Source: UBA1847 sp942492205
Lineage (GTDB): Bacteria; Pseudomonadota; Gammaproteobacteria; Steroidobacterales; Woeseiaceae
Assembly: GCA_942492205.1 (NCBI GenBank)
Contig: CALODT010000001.1
Location: 868,001 to 932,000, forward strand
DNA length: 64,000 nt
Reading direction: 5' to 3'
The notes beneath the pieces are model-generated. The model made no database searches, was not told the DNA's origin, and saw only the letters and a list, made by a program, of their open reading frames with translations. Shown piece by piece: positions 25,290 to 33,763 of this stretch; positions within the stretch are counted from its first letter, which is position 1, and each line of letters opens with the position of its first letter. A program made the translations under genes and the position numbers.

Positions 25290-27008
25290 CTATTCAATTG
25301 TAACCCGGTTGACCTCTTCAAGGCTGGTAACCCCTTCCTTGACTTTGTTCAAACCGGCTCTCCGCAAATCGACCACACCTTCCCTGATGGCCTGATCGGA
25401 TATCTGCATGGCATTACCACCTTCCATAATGATGCGCCCCATCGCTTCGGAGACCTCCATCACCTGGAAAATACCGAGACGGCCCTTGTAGCCCTCATTG
25501 CATTGTTTGCAGCCCACGGGTCCGTAGATCTGTACGCCCGCATCGATTTCATCGTTCGTGAAGCCCTCTTTCAGCAAGGCTTCTTTCGGCACATCGCGAA
25601 TCTCCTTGCAATTGCCGCAGAGACGCCGCGCCAGGCGCTGCGCAATGATCAGGCTGACCGAGGTCGCAATCGCGTACGGTTTGACGCCCATGTCGACGAG
25701 TCGTGTCAGGGTCTTGGGAGCGTCATTGGTATGCAGCGTCGATAATACGAGGTGTCCCGTCTGCGCGGCCTTGATGGCGATCTCCGCCGTCTCCAGGTCG
25801 CGAATCTCACCAACCATGATGACGTCGGGATCCTGGCGCAGGAACGCCTTGAGAGCAGACGCAAACGTCAGGCCGACTTTCGGATTGACGTTGACCTGGT
25901 TGATGCCGGGCAGGTTGATTTCAGCGGGATCTTCCGCTGTGGAGATGTTGCGATCATCGGTGTTCAGGATATTCAGGCCGGTGTACAGGGAGACCGTCTT
26001 ACCCGAGCCTGTCGGTCCTGTGACCAGGATCATTCCGTACGGCTTGGCGAGGTGCTTCTCGTACAGGGCACGCTGCGCGTCCTCGTAGCCCAGCATCTCG
26101 ATGCCGAGCTTGGCGCTCGACGGATCGAGAATACGCAGCACGATCTTTTCGCCGAACAGAGTCGGGCAGGTATTGACACGAAAGTCGATGGCGCGGTTCT
26201 TGGAGAGACGCATCTTGATGCGGCCGTCCTGCGGTACGCGGCGTTCGGCAATGTCCATGCGAGACATGACTTTGAGTCGTGCGCAGACCTTGTTGGCAAG
26301 TACGACCGGCGGTTTCGCGACTTCGGAAAGAACGCCATCGAGGCGAGTCCTGACACGAAAGATCTTCTCGTAGGGTTCGAAATGAACATCCGAGGCGCCG
26401 CGCTTGATCGCATCGAGCAACACCTTGTTGACGAAGCGCACCACAGGCGCGTCTTCGATGTCGTCGCGAGATTCGTCTTCGCGTTCCTCGTCCTCACCGG
26501 TGACGTCCAGGTTCTCGAGATCGAAATCGTCGTCGTCCAGGCCGCCCATGCTGGTATCGACGGCGTCAATCGCTTTGACGATTCGATCTTCCAGCTTGTC
26601 CTGTTCAACAACGACCGGATCCACGCGCATGCTGGTGGCGAACTTGATGTCGTCGATAGCCTGCAGGTTGGTCGGATCGGAAATGCCGAGAAACAAGCGC
26701 TGACCGCGCTTGACCAGCGGCAGTACCCGGTGCTTCGAAATCAGTTTTTCATCGACTGCACGGATGACGTCCAGATCGATTTCAACGGCGTCGAGATCGA
26801 GCAGCGGAACGCCGAATTCGTGGGAGGCGGCTACCGCAATGGCTCTCGCGTTCGCCAGCTCGGCGCCGACCAGGTACGCGATGAGGGGCAATCTCTCGTT
26901 CTTGGCAGCCTCGGTGGCTTCCTGCAGCCTGTCCTCGGCAATAATGCCGTCCTGGACCAGCCGCCTGGGCAAGCCTGCTAGATTGGATTGGGAAGCTGTT
27001 GCTGCCAT
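25290..27008 (-). CDS. pilB: Type IV pilus extension ATPase PilB
   Basis: PilB is the hexameric cytoplasmic ATPase that powers pilus extension. The 572-aa protein has the N-terminal MshEN-type region (QSNLAGLPRRLVQDGII..., a fold that binds c-di-GMP in some PilB/MshE proteins), an acidic linker (DDDDFDLENLDVTGEDEERED), Walker A GPTGSGKT, an Asp box, Walker B, and the zinc tetracysteine motif (CGNC and CKQC) near the C-terminus. The possible c-di-GMP link is notable beside the riboswitch at 14.9 kb but is inference. Confidence 0.96.
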   Translation of the reverse strand: MAATASQSNLAGLPRRLVQDGIIAEDRLQEATEAAKNERLPLIAYLVGAELANARAIAVAASHEFGVPLLDLDAVEIDLDVIRAVDEKLISKHRVLPLVKRGQRLFLGISDPTNLQAIDDIKFATSMRVDPVVVEQDKLEDRIVKAIDAVDTSMGGLDDDDFDLENLDVTGEDEEREDESRDDIEDAPVVRFVNKVLLDAIKRGASDVHFEPYEKIFRVRTRLDGVLSEVAKPPVVLANKVCARLKVMSRMDIAERRVPQDGRIKMRLSKNRAIDFRVNTCPTLFGEKIVLRILDPSSAKLGIEMLGYEDAQRALYEKHLAKPYGMILVTGPTGSGKTVSLYTGLNILNTDDRNISTAEDPAEINLPGINQVNVNPKVGLTFASALKAFLRQDPDVIMVGEIRDLETAEIAIKAAQTGHLVLSTLHTNDAPKTLTRLVDMGVKPYAIATSVSLIIAQRLARRLCGNCKEIRDVPKEALLKEGFTNDEIDAGVQIYGPVGCKQCNEGYKGRLGIFQVMEVSEAMGRIIMEGGNAMQISDQAIREGVVDLRRAGLNKVKEGVTSLEEVNRVTIE

Positions 27009-27169
27009 AGGTTTATCAGACTGTCGCTAATCTCCGAGCGTTACAGTCTCACTGATCCAACCCCTCGATTCAACTCGATTTTGTGCGGGGGTTCACAGTT
27101 AGCGAATTTGATTAAGTAAAACGTGGATTTGGAGCGATTTGCCCTGTTTCAGGGCGATCCTGCGAGGGA

Positions 27170-27667
27170 TTAGTCCGGCCGGCAGATGGAGGGCAGATAC
27201 CGGGGAGGAACGTCGCCGGGGGCGTAGGGCGTCGTTACGCCATCACCCGTCAACAGCGTTCCCGGGGGGGCGCTCGCCGGTCCGCAGCGCCACGTGACCG
27301 AGCTGCTGCCCGACTGGTACGGTGTGAATGAGAGCGACTGGCCGAATATGTTCGCGTGAGCGTCGTTGCCAAAAGTGACGTCTACCCTGCCGTCAACAAC
27401 GTTGACGCCGGAAACGTATTTCCCGGAGGTATCCGTTGCCAGCGGACTCATGCCCGCTTCCGTGCGATCAGCGGGCGGACGGCCAGACTGCAAGAACGCA
27501 TCGATGACGGGTGTCTTCGCCGAGGCGGCCATGTTGAGACCCTCGGCGACCTGTGCCCGAATCGTGTAGGTCTGGTACGCCGAAACGGCCAGCGAGGCCA
27601 GGATCCCGATAATCGCTACGACTATCATCAGCTCGATGAGTGTAAATCCGTGACTAGATGATTTCAT
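27170..27667 (-). CDS. Second type IV pilin
   Basis: The 165-aa protein has a seven-residue leader ending in Gly (MKSSSHG) followed by FTLIELMIVVAIIGILASLA, the type IVa prepilin signal and N-terminal helix including Glu5. The C-terminal half is divergent from the main pilin and holds a Cys pair (WRCGPAS and SICRPD) spaced for a disulphide-bonded D-loop. It is separated from the upstream pilA by a terminator, and a weak GG-N10-GC element at 27749-27763 could be a degenerate sigma-54 site. It may be an alternative major pilin or a minor subunit. Confidence 0.88.
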   Translation of the reverse strand: MKSSSHGFTLIELMIVVAIIGILASLAVSAYQTYTIRAQVAEGLNMAASAKTPVIDAFLQSGRPPADRTEAGMSPLATDTSGKYVSGVNVVDGRVDVTFGNDAHANIFGQSLSFTPYQSGSSSVTWRCGPASAPPGTLLTGDGVTTPYAPGDVPPRYLPSICRPD

Positions 27668-27785
27668 GTTGTCAGTTGCCCAATCCGTATCCCGTCTATT
27701 TTAACCCAGATGTTCGAAGAACGCGCTTATTGGACGCCGTTATCGTTCGCTATTGTGACGCCATTCACATTGCAGGAAGGCGCTG

Positions 27786-27811
27786 AAAAAAAAGCCCCGG
27801 AAACCGGGGCT
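27786..27811 (-). terminator. Intrinsic terminator after pilA
   Basis: On the minus strand an 8-bp GC-rich stem (AGCCCCGG/CCGGGGCT, loop TTT) is followed by a run of T residues. It is 44 nt past the pilA stop and isolates the pilA transcript from the second pilin gene. Confidence 0.9.
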
Positions 27812-27854
27812 TTCTTAACTTGCTAGCCAGGGCACAAAGCCCTGCCGTTACGAC

Positions 27855-28286
27855 TTACGGACGGCAAGCTGACGGTACATGCTTGTTAGCGATGTCGGCA
27901 GAAGAACATGCCCAATCGATGCTACCGGCGTTGGTCGTCGGTGTCAGCGTGAGCGTGCTGCCTGCGAGCGTCGCGTGTGCTGACGGACCGCTGTAGGTAA
28001 CCGTGATTACGCCAGAAGCGCCAACGGCAACGTCAGAGACGTACTTGCCCTGGATCGTGGCCGAGTCAGAAACGCCAGCTTCAGCGTTGGTGGACGGGAA
28101 GTTGCCGGTGTCCATCGTGAACTCGGAAATCGCTGCCTTCGCACCGCCCGAGAGGCTCAGGCCTTCAGAAACCTGTGCGCGGATCGTGTAGTCCTGGTAA
28201 GCAGGAATAGCGATTGCCGCCAGAATGCCAATGATCGCGACAACGATCATAAGTTCGATAAGTGTAAAACCTTGCTGCTTCTTCAT
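27855..28286 (-). CDS. pilA: Major type IV pilin PilA
   Basis: The start is the ATG at 28286 (MKKQQG), giving 143 aa; an upstream frame is noise. The six-residue leader is followed by FTLIELMIVVAIIGILAAIA, with Glu5 and the hydrophobic polymerisation helix. The C-terminal disulphide pair is visible (WACSS and SACRP). A clear sigma-54 promoter 70 nt upstream and pilRS next door mark this as the regulated major pilin. PilD should process it and PilB/PilC assemble it. Confidence 0.95.
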   Translation of the reverse strand: MKKQQGFTLIELMIVVAIIGILAAIAIPAYQDYTIRAQVSEGLSLSGGAKAAISEFTMDTGNFPSTNAEAGVSDSATIQGKYVSDVAVGASGVITVTYSGPSAHATLAGSTLTLTPTTNAGSIDWACSSADIANKHVPSACRP

Positions 28287-28353
28287 CTCTGTATCTCCAT
28301 GAATTGAGAGTTTTGAATAGTGCGTACGGCATGATCGCCTGTACCGTAGGTAA

Positions 28354-28369
28354 AGCAAGCAGCGTGCCA
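28354..28369 (-). promoter_or_regulatory. Sigma-54 promoter of pilA
   Basis: On the minus strand TGGCACG (28369-28363) and TTGCT (28358-28354) are spaced to give GG-N10-GC, an essentially perfect RpoN -24/-12 element. It would start transcription near 28343, leaving a leader of about 57 nt before pilA. This matches the known RpoN/PilR control of pilA in Pseudomonas. Confidence 0.9.
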
Positions 28370-28467
28370 ACAAATTGATGAAAACGCTAAGTGATTGTTT
28401 TTAAATATATTATACGAGAATAGTGGGCTTGCAGAGGCCATCGAAAGGGGCCGGGCGTCTGCAAATA

Positions 28468-28525
28468 GTGACAATACTGTCTATTGCGGCGCCGCTTTGT
28501 GTCGGAATGTGACAAAAATTGTCAC
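28468..28525. promoter_or_regulatory. Candidate PilR enhancer sites upstream of pilA
   Basis: Three TGTC/GACA elements cluster here: GTGACA-N4-TGTC at 28468-28481, TGTGTC near 28498-28503, and a perfect 7+3+7 palindrome (GTGACAA-AAA-TTGTCAC) at 28509-28525 that overlaps the pilR stop. They lie about 100-170 bp upstream of the sigma-54 element, the normal distance for an enhancer-binding protein. PilR of Pseudomonas binds TGTC-containing sites upstream of pilA, so PilR is the likely ligand. Confidence 0.55.
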
Positions 28526-29826
28526 TCTATGCCCAGTTTCTTGATGCGATAGCGGAGTTGCCGGAACGATAGCCCCAGCAGCTTTGCCGCAGCGGTCTTG
28601 TTATAACGAGTCTTTTCAAGCGCTTCGACGATCGCCTGCCGCTGAATGTCTTCCATCTGGTCGCCCAGCTTGCCCTCTGCGACGGGGCCGGAGGTGTCGG
28701 TTTTGCTTGGCGTGCGTTGCTGCAGGTCGTCTGCGCCGATCGTGCCGCTGGTACACAGCGTGACAGCGCGCTCGAGCATGTTTTCGAGTTCCCGAACATT
28801 GCCCGGAAAGCTGTAGCTCAACAGCGTTGCCCGGGCGCTTTCGTCGAGCGTTACGTTCGCGTCCAGGCGGTCGAGGATAAAATCGGCCAGCAACAATACA
28901 TCGTCACCGCGCTCGCGCAACGTCGGCACGTGCAGCTCGATGACATTGATTCGATAGTAGAGGTCTTCGCGAAACTCGTCGTCGGCCACCATCCTGGCAA
29001 GATCTCGATGCGTGGCTGACAATATGCGGACATCCACCGATTCTTCCGCGGATGCTCCAACAGGCCTTACTTTCTTTTCCTGGATGACCCGCAGCAACTT
29101 CACCTGCATGGCCAGCGGCAAGTCGGCAATCTCATCGAGGAACAAAGTGCCGTTCTCCGCGCACTGCAGCAGGCCGGCCTTGTCATTGATGGCACCAGTG
29201 AAGCTGCCCTTGCGATGGCCGAAGAATTCGCTCTCCATCAGCTCCGCCGGGATGGCGCCACAGTTGACCGCAACAAACGGTCCCTCTGAACGGGGCCCGG
29301 TTTCATGGATAAGTCGCGCCACGAGTTCCTTGCCGGTACCCGACTCGCCCGAGATATGGACCGGCGCCTGCGAGCGAGCAACCTTGTCGATCATCTCGCG
29401 CACCTCGTCGATGCGTGGCGATTCCCCGAGCAACTTCGACTGTCCGGCGTGTCGTCCGGCGGAGAGGCGCAGCGCCTTCTCGACAATATTACGAAGGTTG
29501 CCAAGGTCCAGCGGTTTGGAAATGAAGTCGAACGCCCCCAGCTTCAGGGCCTGCACCGCGGTTTCAATGTTGCCGTGCGCGGTAATGACCGCCACCGGAA
29601 GGCCGGTGGCGTTGCTCTGAATCCAGTCGACGAGTTCGAGTCCGTCGCCGTCGGGCAGGCGCATATCCGTCAGGCAGATGTCGAAACGCCGCGTCCCGAG
29701 CAGCTTCTTGGCGCTGGCTATATCGGCGGCCGATTCCGTATGCACATCCATGCGCCCGAGTGTCAGGGTTAGTAACTCACAAATGTCGGGCTCGTCGTCA
29801 ATCACGAGGGCCAGCGGCTGGTTCAT
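28522..29826 (-). CDS. pilR: Sigma-54 response regulator PilR
   Basis: PilR activates pilA transcription with RNA polymerase-sigma-54. From the ATG at 29826 (overlapping the pilS stop) it is 434 aa. It has a receiver domain (LVIDDEPDICELL; phospho-acceptor Asp in LTDMRLPDGDG), an AAA+ domain with Walker A GESGTGKELVAR, the sigma-54 contact loop as GSFTGA rather than GAFTGA, and Walker B GTLFLDEIADLP. A Fis-type helix-turn-helix (AAAKLLGLSFRQLRYRIKKL) ends the protein. Confidence 0.95.
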   Translation of the reverse strand: MNQPLALVIDDEPDICELLTLTLGRMDVHTESAADIASAKKLLGTRRFDICLTDMRLPDGDGLELVDWIQSNATGLPVAVITAHGNIETAVQALKLGAFDFISKPLDLGNLRNIVEKALRLSAGRHAGQSKLLGESPRIDEVREMIDKVARSQAPVHISGESGTGKELVARLIHETGPRSEGPFVAVNCGAIPAELMESEFFGHRKGSFTGAINDKAGLLQCAENGTLFLDEIADLPLAMQVKLLRVIQEKKVRPVGASAEESVDVRILSATHRDLARMVADDEFREDLYYRINVIELHVPTLRERGDDVLLLADFILDRLDANVTLDESARATLLSYSFPGNVRELENMLERAVTLCTSGTIGADDLQQRTPSKTDTSGPVAEGKLGDQMEDIQRQAIVEALEKTRYNKTAAAKLLGLSFRQLRYRIKKLGIE

Positions 29827-31511
29827 GCGTCGTCCTGTCTTTCCCAACGATCCGGATCGGAGAATACGATACGAAAGATACTGCCTCCACCCGGCCGGTC
29901 AAGATACAGCAGGGTTGCGCGATTCAGTTCACAGAGCTCGCGGGAGATGTACAAGCCGAGTCCCGTGCCGCCGGAGCGCGCCGTGAAGAACGGTTCGAAT
30001 ATCTTCTCGGCAGTAGCCGGGTCGACGCCCAGGCCGTAGTCCAGGACTTCGAGAAAAGGCCGACCCTGTTTTTGCATTCGGCCAGCCCGAACTTCAACCA
30101 TGATGCCGCCTGTCTCGCTTGCGTACTTAACTGCATTATCGCAGAGGTTCCACATCACCTGCCGGAGATGACCGGAATCCATGCGTACCTCCAGGTCAGC
30201 GGGGACATCTCCGATTGTGAACTCACCTTCCTGGAGCTGTACCGTTCGCACGAATTCACTGGCGAAGTCCAGGAGCCAGTCCTTCAGGCCGAAGCGCGTC
30301 GGCCGGCTCGATTCACGGCGCGACAGTTGCAGGACGTTATCAATAATGTGGCTTACGCGTCCCGAATGCGTCTTGATAATCTCGGTGAGGCGCTTGTCTT
30401 CATCGGTCAGACCCTGCGACTCGCGCAAGAGTTGTGCCGCATGGCTCATCGCGCCAACCGGGTTGCGAATCTCGTGCGCGATACTGGCACTCAGTCGACC
30501 CAGCGATGCAAGCTTGGACTGCTGCACACGCGCATTCATGATGCTGATGTCCTCGAGGAAGATCAGCACGGGCCCGTCCCGCTGCCCGACCTTGCCGAGC
30601 GGGGCCATGTGTGCGGTGATACGCACACTGGTGTTATCGGAGATCAATGCGAACTCGGGGTGGGACGTGCGTGAAGGGTCCTTGCGCCATAACTTTATGT
30701 AATTGCCGAGTTCGTTCGAAGCCGCCAGCAGCGGCTGGCCGGCAAGCGAATCGCGGGTGCCGAGCAGCTGCGTTGCCGAGCTGTTGATCAGACGAATCGC
30801 ATCGTCCGCATCGATAACGACAATACTCTCGCGAAGATGCTGGACGATGTATTCGTTGAGCTCGGATACATTCTGCAGATCGATACCGAATTTTCGAGCC
30901 AGCGCTTCGCTGGCCTGTATTCGGCGTGCGAGGGGCTGTGCAGCAAGCGCCATGGCGAAAATGATGGCGCTGAGTATGCCGGCCGCCGGAAAATTGGTCG
31001 GAGTCCCGTCCGGGCTGAACAGCAGGAATGCCTGCTCGCCGAGAATCGCGAATGTCGCGACGGCCGCCAGGATCGGCGGGTACTGGTTGGGGAGAATCAG
31101 GCTGCCGGCACCGATGAAGACGATCAGAAGGCCACCAAGCCCGCTCGAGATACCGCCGCTGGCGTGCGTGAGAATAATGACTGCAACGATATCGACCAGC
31201 ACCTGGGCCAGCGCAATCATGTGGATAGCGCTCCGGCGCTGTCGGAGCATGACGGCGGATACGGCGGCGAAAACGAGATAGCCAGCGGCGGTTGCGACGA
31301 ACAGCAGCGGCAGGCTGTCGCCGAAAATACGCGGCTCCCCCCAAGCGAAAAACAGCACGAGCAGCAGCGCGGCGACGAACAGACGAAACCCGCTCACCGT
31401 TGCGAGTACGCGCCAGGTGAGGTCGGGCTCGTCCATAGCTCGCTGCAGCAATGCATCGCGAGAACCGCGGAATGTCCGCCAAAGGAAGTTCTCGGTCTGT
31501 GGCTCGTTCAT
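29823..31511 (-). CDS. pilS: Membrane sensor histidine kinase PilS
   Basis: PilS is the inner-membrane kinase partner of PilR; in Pseudomonas it senses pilin in the membrane. The start is the ATG at 31511 (MNEPQTENF), giving 562 aa. It has six hydrophobic segments in residues ~45-215, a PAS region (LRESIVVIDADDAIRLIN), a dimerisation helix with the phospho-acceptor His in SIAHEIRNPVGAM, and a HATPase domain with LCDNAVKYA, DYGLGVD and GTGLGLYIS. Its stop overlaps the pilR start in ATGA, so the two are translationally coupled. Confidence 0.94.
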   Translation of the reverse strand: MNEPQTENFLWRTFRGSRDALLQRAMDEPDLTWRVLATVSGFRLFVAALLLVLFFAWGEPRIFGDSLPLLFVATAAGYLVFAAVSAVMLRQRRSAIHMIALAQVLVDIVAVIILTHASGGISSGLGGLLIVFIGAGSLILPNQYPPILAAVATFAILGEQAFLLFSPDGTPTNFPAAGILSAIIFAMALAAQPLARRIQASEALARKFGIDLQNVSELNEYIVQHLRESIVVIDADDAIRLINSSATQLLGTRDSLAGQPLLAASNELGNYIKLWRKDPSRTSHPEFALISDNTSVRITAHMAPLGKVGQRDGPVLIFLEDISIMNARVQQSKLASLGRLSASIAHEIRNPVGAMSHAAQLLRESQGLTDEDKRLTEIIKTHSGRVSHIIDNVLQLSRRESSRPTRFGLKDWLLDFASEFVRTVQLQEGEFTIGDVPADLEVRMDSGHLRQVMWNLCDNAVKYASETGGIMVEVRAGRMQKQGRPFLEVLDYGLGVDPATAEKIFEPFFTARSGGTGLGLYISRELCELNRATLLYLDRPGGGSIFRIVFSDPDRWERQDDA

Positions 31512-31671
31512 CGGTGATTTGCCGTCGCAGACTCGTGAGATGCGCCGATTGTAGACTGAATATGGACAAGGGTCCCGCAAACCTCCAAAATACGGCCACT
31601 TTTTCGCGTCGACCGCGAAACCTCCCAGACTCGGCTGCGCAGCAGGCGATAACCAGAAGACGCACTCACTC

Positions 31672-32832
31672 ATGAATCTGCACGAATACCAATCCAAACG
31701 ATTGTTTGCCGATTACGGCATACCGGTTCCGCGCGGCATTCCGGCGGATACCGCGAAGGCAGCCGTCAAGGCGGCCCAGGAACTCGGCGGCGAGCTGTGG
31801 GTTGTGAAGGCGCAGGTACACGCGGGCGGGCGCGGCAAAGCCGGCGGCGTGAAGCTGGCTCGGACGCTGGAGGAAGTCCGCGAGTTTGCCGACGGCATGC
31901 TCGGCATCCAGCTGGTGACCCACCAGTCCGGCCCCGAGGGTCTGCCCGTTAACGTCGTTTACGTCGAGGAAGGCTCGGAGATCGATCGCGAGCTGTATCT
32001 CAGCATGCTCGTGGATCGTGAAGTGAGTCGAATCTCCTTTATTGCGTCGGCCGCCGGCGGCATGGATATCGAAAAGGTCGCCGAGGAAACGCCGGAGCTG
32101 ATCCTGTCCGTCTCCGTTGCGCCGGACGCCGGGCTGCAGGACTATCAGGCGCGGCAACTTGCGTTCGGCCTGGGACTCGACAAGAAACAGATGCGCCAGT
32201 TCGGTGACCTCATCAAGCGGCTCTATCAGCTCTACGTGGATGCGGATGCCAGCCTTATTGAAGTGAACCCGCTGATCACCACGAAAGCGGGCGACATCAT
32301 GGCGCTGGACGGCAAGATCAATATCGATGGCAGCGCCCTGTTTCGTCAGCCGAAGATCGCCGAACTGCGCGACCCGTCACAGGAAGACGAAGCGGAGCGC
32401 AAGGCGGCTGAGCACGATCTCAACTACGTGTCACTCGACGGCAACATCGCCTGCATGGTCAATGGTGCCGGTCTTGCGATGGCTACTATGGATCTCATCA
32501 AGCTGCACGGCGGCGACCCGGCCAATTTCCTGGACGTCGGTGGTGGCGCTACTGCCGAGCGGGTCGCCGAAGCATTCAAGCTCGTGTTGTCCAATGCGAA
32601 TGTTGCCGCCATCCTCGTGAATATTTTCGGTGGCATTGTGCGATGCGACCTGATTGCCGAGGGTATTATCAGCGCGGTCAAGGAGGTAGGCGTCAAAGTT
32701 CCTGTGGTCGTCAGGCTCGAAGGCACGAACGTCGACAAGGGGCGGGATCTGCTGGCTAACAGCGGTCTCGACATTATCGCAGCGGATGATCTGACCGACG
32801 CCGCCAAGAAAGCGGTTGCCGCGGCAGCCTGA
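31672..32832 (+). CDS. sucC: Succinyl-CoA synthetase beta subunit (ADP-forming)
   Basis: SucC is the ATP-grasp subunit of the TCA-cycle enzyme that interconverts succinyl-CoA and succinate with substrate-level phosphorylation. The 386-aa protein starts MNLHEYQSKRLFADYGIPVPRG, with AQVHAGGRGKAGGVK in the nucleotide-binding region, EVNPLITTKAGDIMALDGK, NGAGLAMATMD and NIFGGIVRCD. All are family hallmarks and the length is typical. sucD follows after 12 nt. The pair lies apart from the rest of the TCA genes in this window. Confidence 0.97.
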   Translation: MNLHEYQSKRLFADYGIPVPRGIPADTAKAAVKAAQELGGELWVVKAQVHAGGRGKAGGVKLARTLEEVREFADGMLGIQLVTHQSGPEGLPVNVVYVEEGSEIDRELYLSMLVDREVSRISFIASAAGGMDIEKVAEETPELILSVSVAPDAGLQDYQARQLAFGLGLDKKQMRQFGDLIKRLYQLYVDADASLIEVNPLITTKAGDIMALDGKINIDGSALFRQPKIAELRDPSQEDEAERKAAEHDLNYVSLDGNIACMVNGAGLAMATMDLIKLHGGDPANFLDVGGGATAERVAEAFKLVLSNANVAAILVNIFGGIVRCDLIAEGIISAVKEVGVKVPVVVRLEGTNVDKGRDLLANSGLDIIAADDLTDAAKKAVAAAA

Positions 32833-32844
32833 CGAGTATATCGA

Positions 32845-33717
32845 ATGAGCATTCTGGTCAACAAAGACAGCAAGATCCTCTGCCAGGGCATTACAGGCAA
32901 CCAGGGTTCCTTCCACACCGAACAGTGCATCGAGTATGGCACTCAGGTCGTTGCCGGCGTGACGCCGGGACGCGGTGGACAGGACCACCTTGGCGTGCCG
33001 GTCTACAACACGGTGCGTGACGCGGTTGCCGAAACCGGGGCCGATGTAAGCATGATCTACGTACCACCGCCGTTTGCGGCTGACGCCATCCTCGAGGCGG
33101 CGGATGCCGGTATCGACCTGATTGTCTGTATTACCGAGGGTATTCCGGTCAACGACATGGTAAAGGTCAAGTCGGCGCTCAGGGATTACGATTGCCGGCT
33201 TATCGGCCCGAACTGTCCGGGCATCATCACGCCCGGCGAGTGCAAGATCGGCATCATGCCCGGCTTTATCCACAAACCAGGCCGTATTGGTGTCGTATCC
33301 CGTTCTGGAACGCTAACTTACGAAGCTGTCTACCAAACGACAACTATCGGACTGGGGCAGACGACCTGTATCGGTATCGGCGGGGATCCCGTGCGCGGTA
33401 TGGACTTCATCGACTGCCTGGAGCTGTTCGAAGCGGACCCGGATACCGACGGCATGATCATGGTTGGCGAGATCGGCGGCACGGACGAAGAGGCGGCGGC
33501 AGAGTTCATCCAGAGCAACGTCAGCAAGCCGGTCGTCGCCTACATCGCCGGCGTTACCGCGCCTCCCGGCAAACGCATGGGCCATGCGGGCGCGATTATT
33601 GCAGGCGGTAAAGGAACCGCTGAGGACAAGTTCAAAGCGCTGGATGCGGCCGGAGTCGCAACGGTGCGTTCGCCGGCAGAGCTCGGATCGAAGATGCAGG
33701 AAATCATTGATCGTTGA
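32845..33717 (+). CDS. sucD: Succinyl-CoA synthetase alpha subunit
   Basis: SucD binds CoA and carries the histidine that is transiently phosphorylated. The 290-aa protein has the CoA-binding Rossmann segment (CQGITGNQGSFHTEQCIEYG; GVTPGRGG), NCPGIITPGECKIGIMPG, the IGGDPVRGMDFIDCL motif, and the active-site His in KRMGHAGAIIAGGKGTAEDK. It forms an operon with sucC and ends 46 nt before nadE. Confidence 0.97.
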   Translation: MSILVNKDSKILCQGITGNQGSFHTEQCIEYGTQVVAGVTPGRGGQDHLGVPVYNTVRDAVAETGADVSMIYVPPPFAADAILEAADAGIDLIVCITEGIPVNDMVKVKSALRDYDCRLIGPNCPGIITPGECKIGIMPGFIHKPGRIGVVSRSGTLTYEAVYQTTTIGLGQTTCIGIGGDPVRGMDFIDCLELFEADPDTDGMIMVGEIGGTDEEAAAEFIQSNVSKPVVAYIAGVTAPPGKRMGHAGAIIAGGKGTAEDKFKALDAAGVATVRSPAELGSKMQEIIDR

Positions 33718-33763
33718 GACTCTGTCCTTCGATGCTAACTAGGGAATCTCCGCTTCGATACCC

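Noticed and set aside
27141..27155. GCCCTG-TTT-CAGGGC hairpin after the second pilin gene.
   Set aside because: The stem is only 6 bp and no T run follows on the minus strand, so it is too weak for a terminator call.
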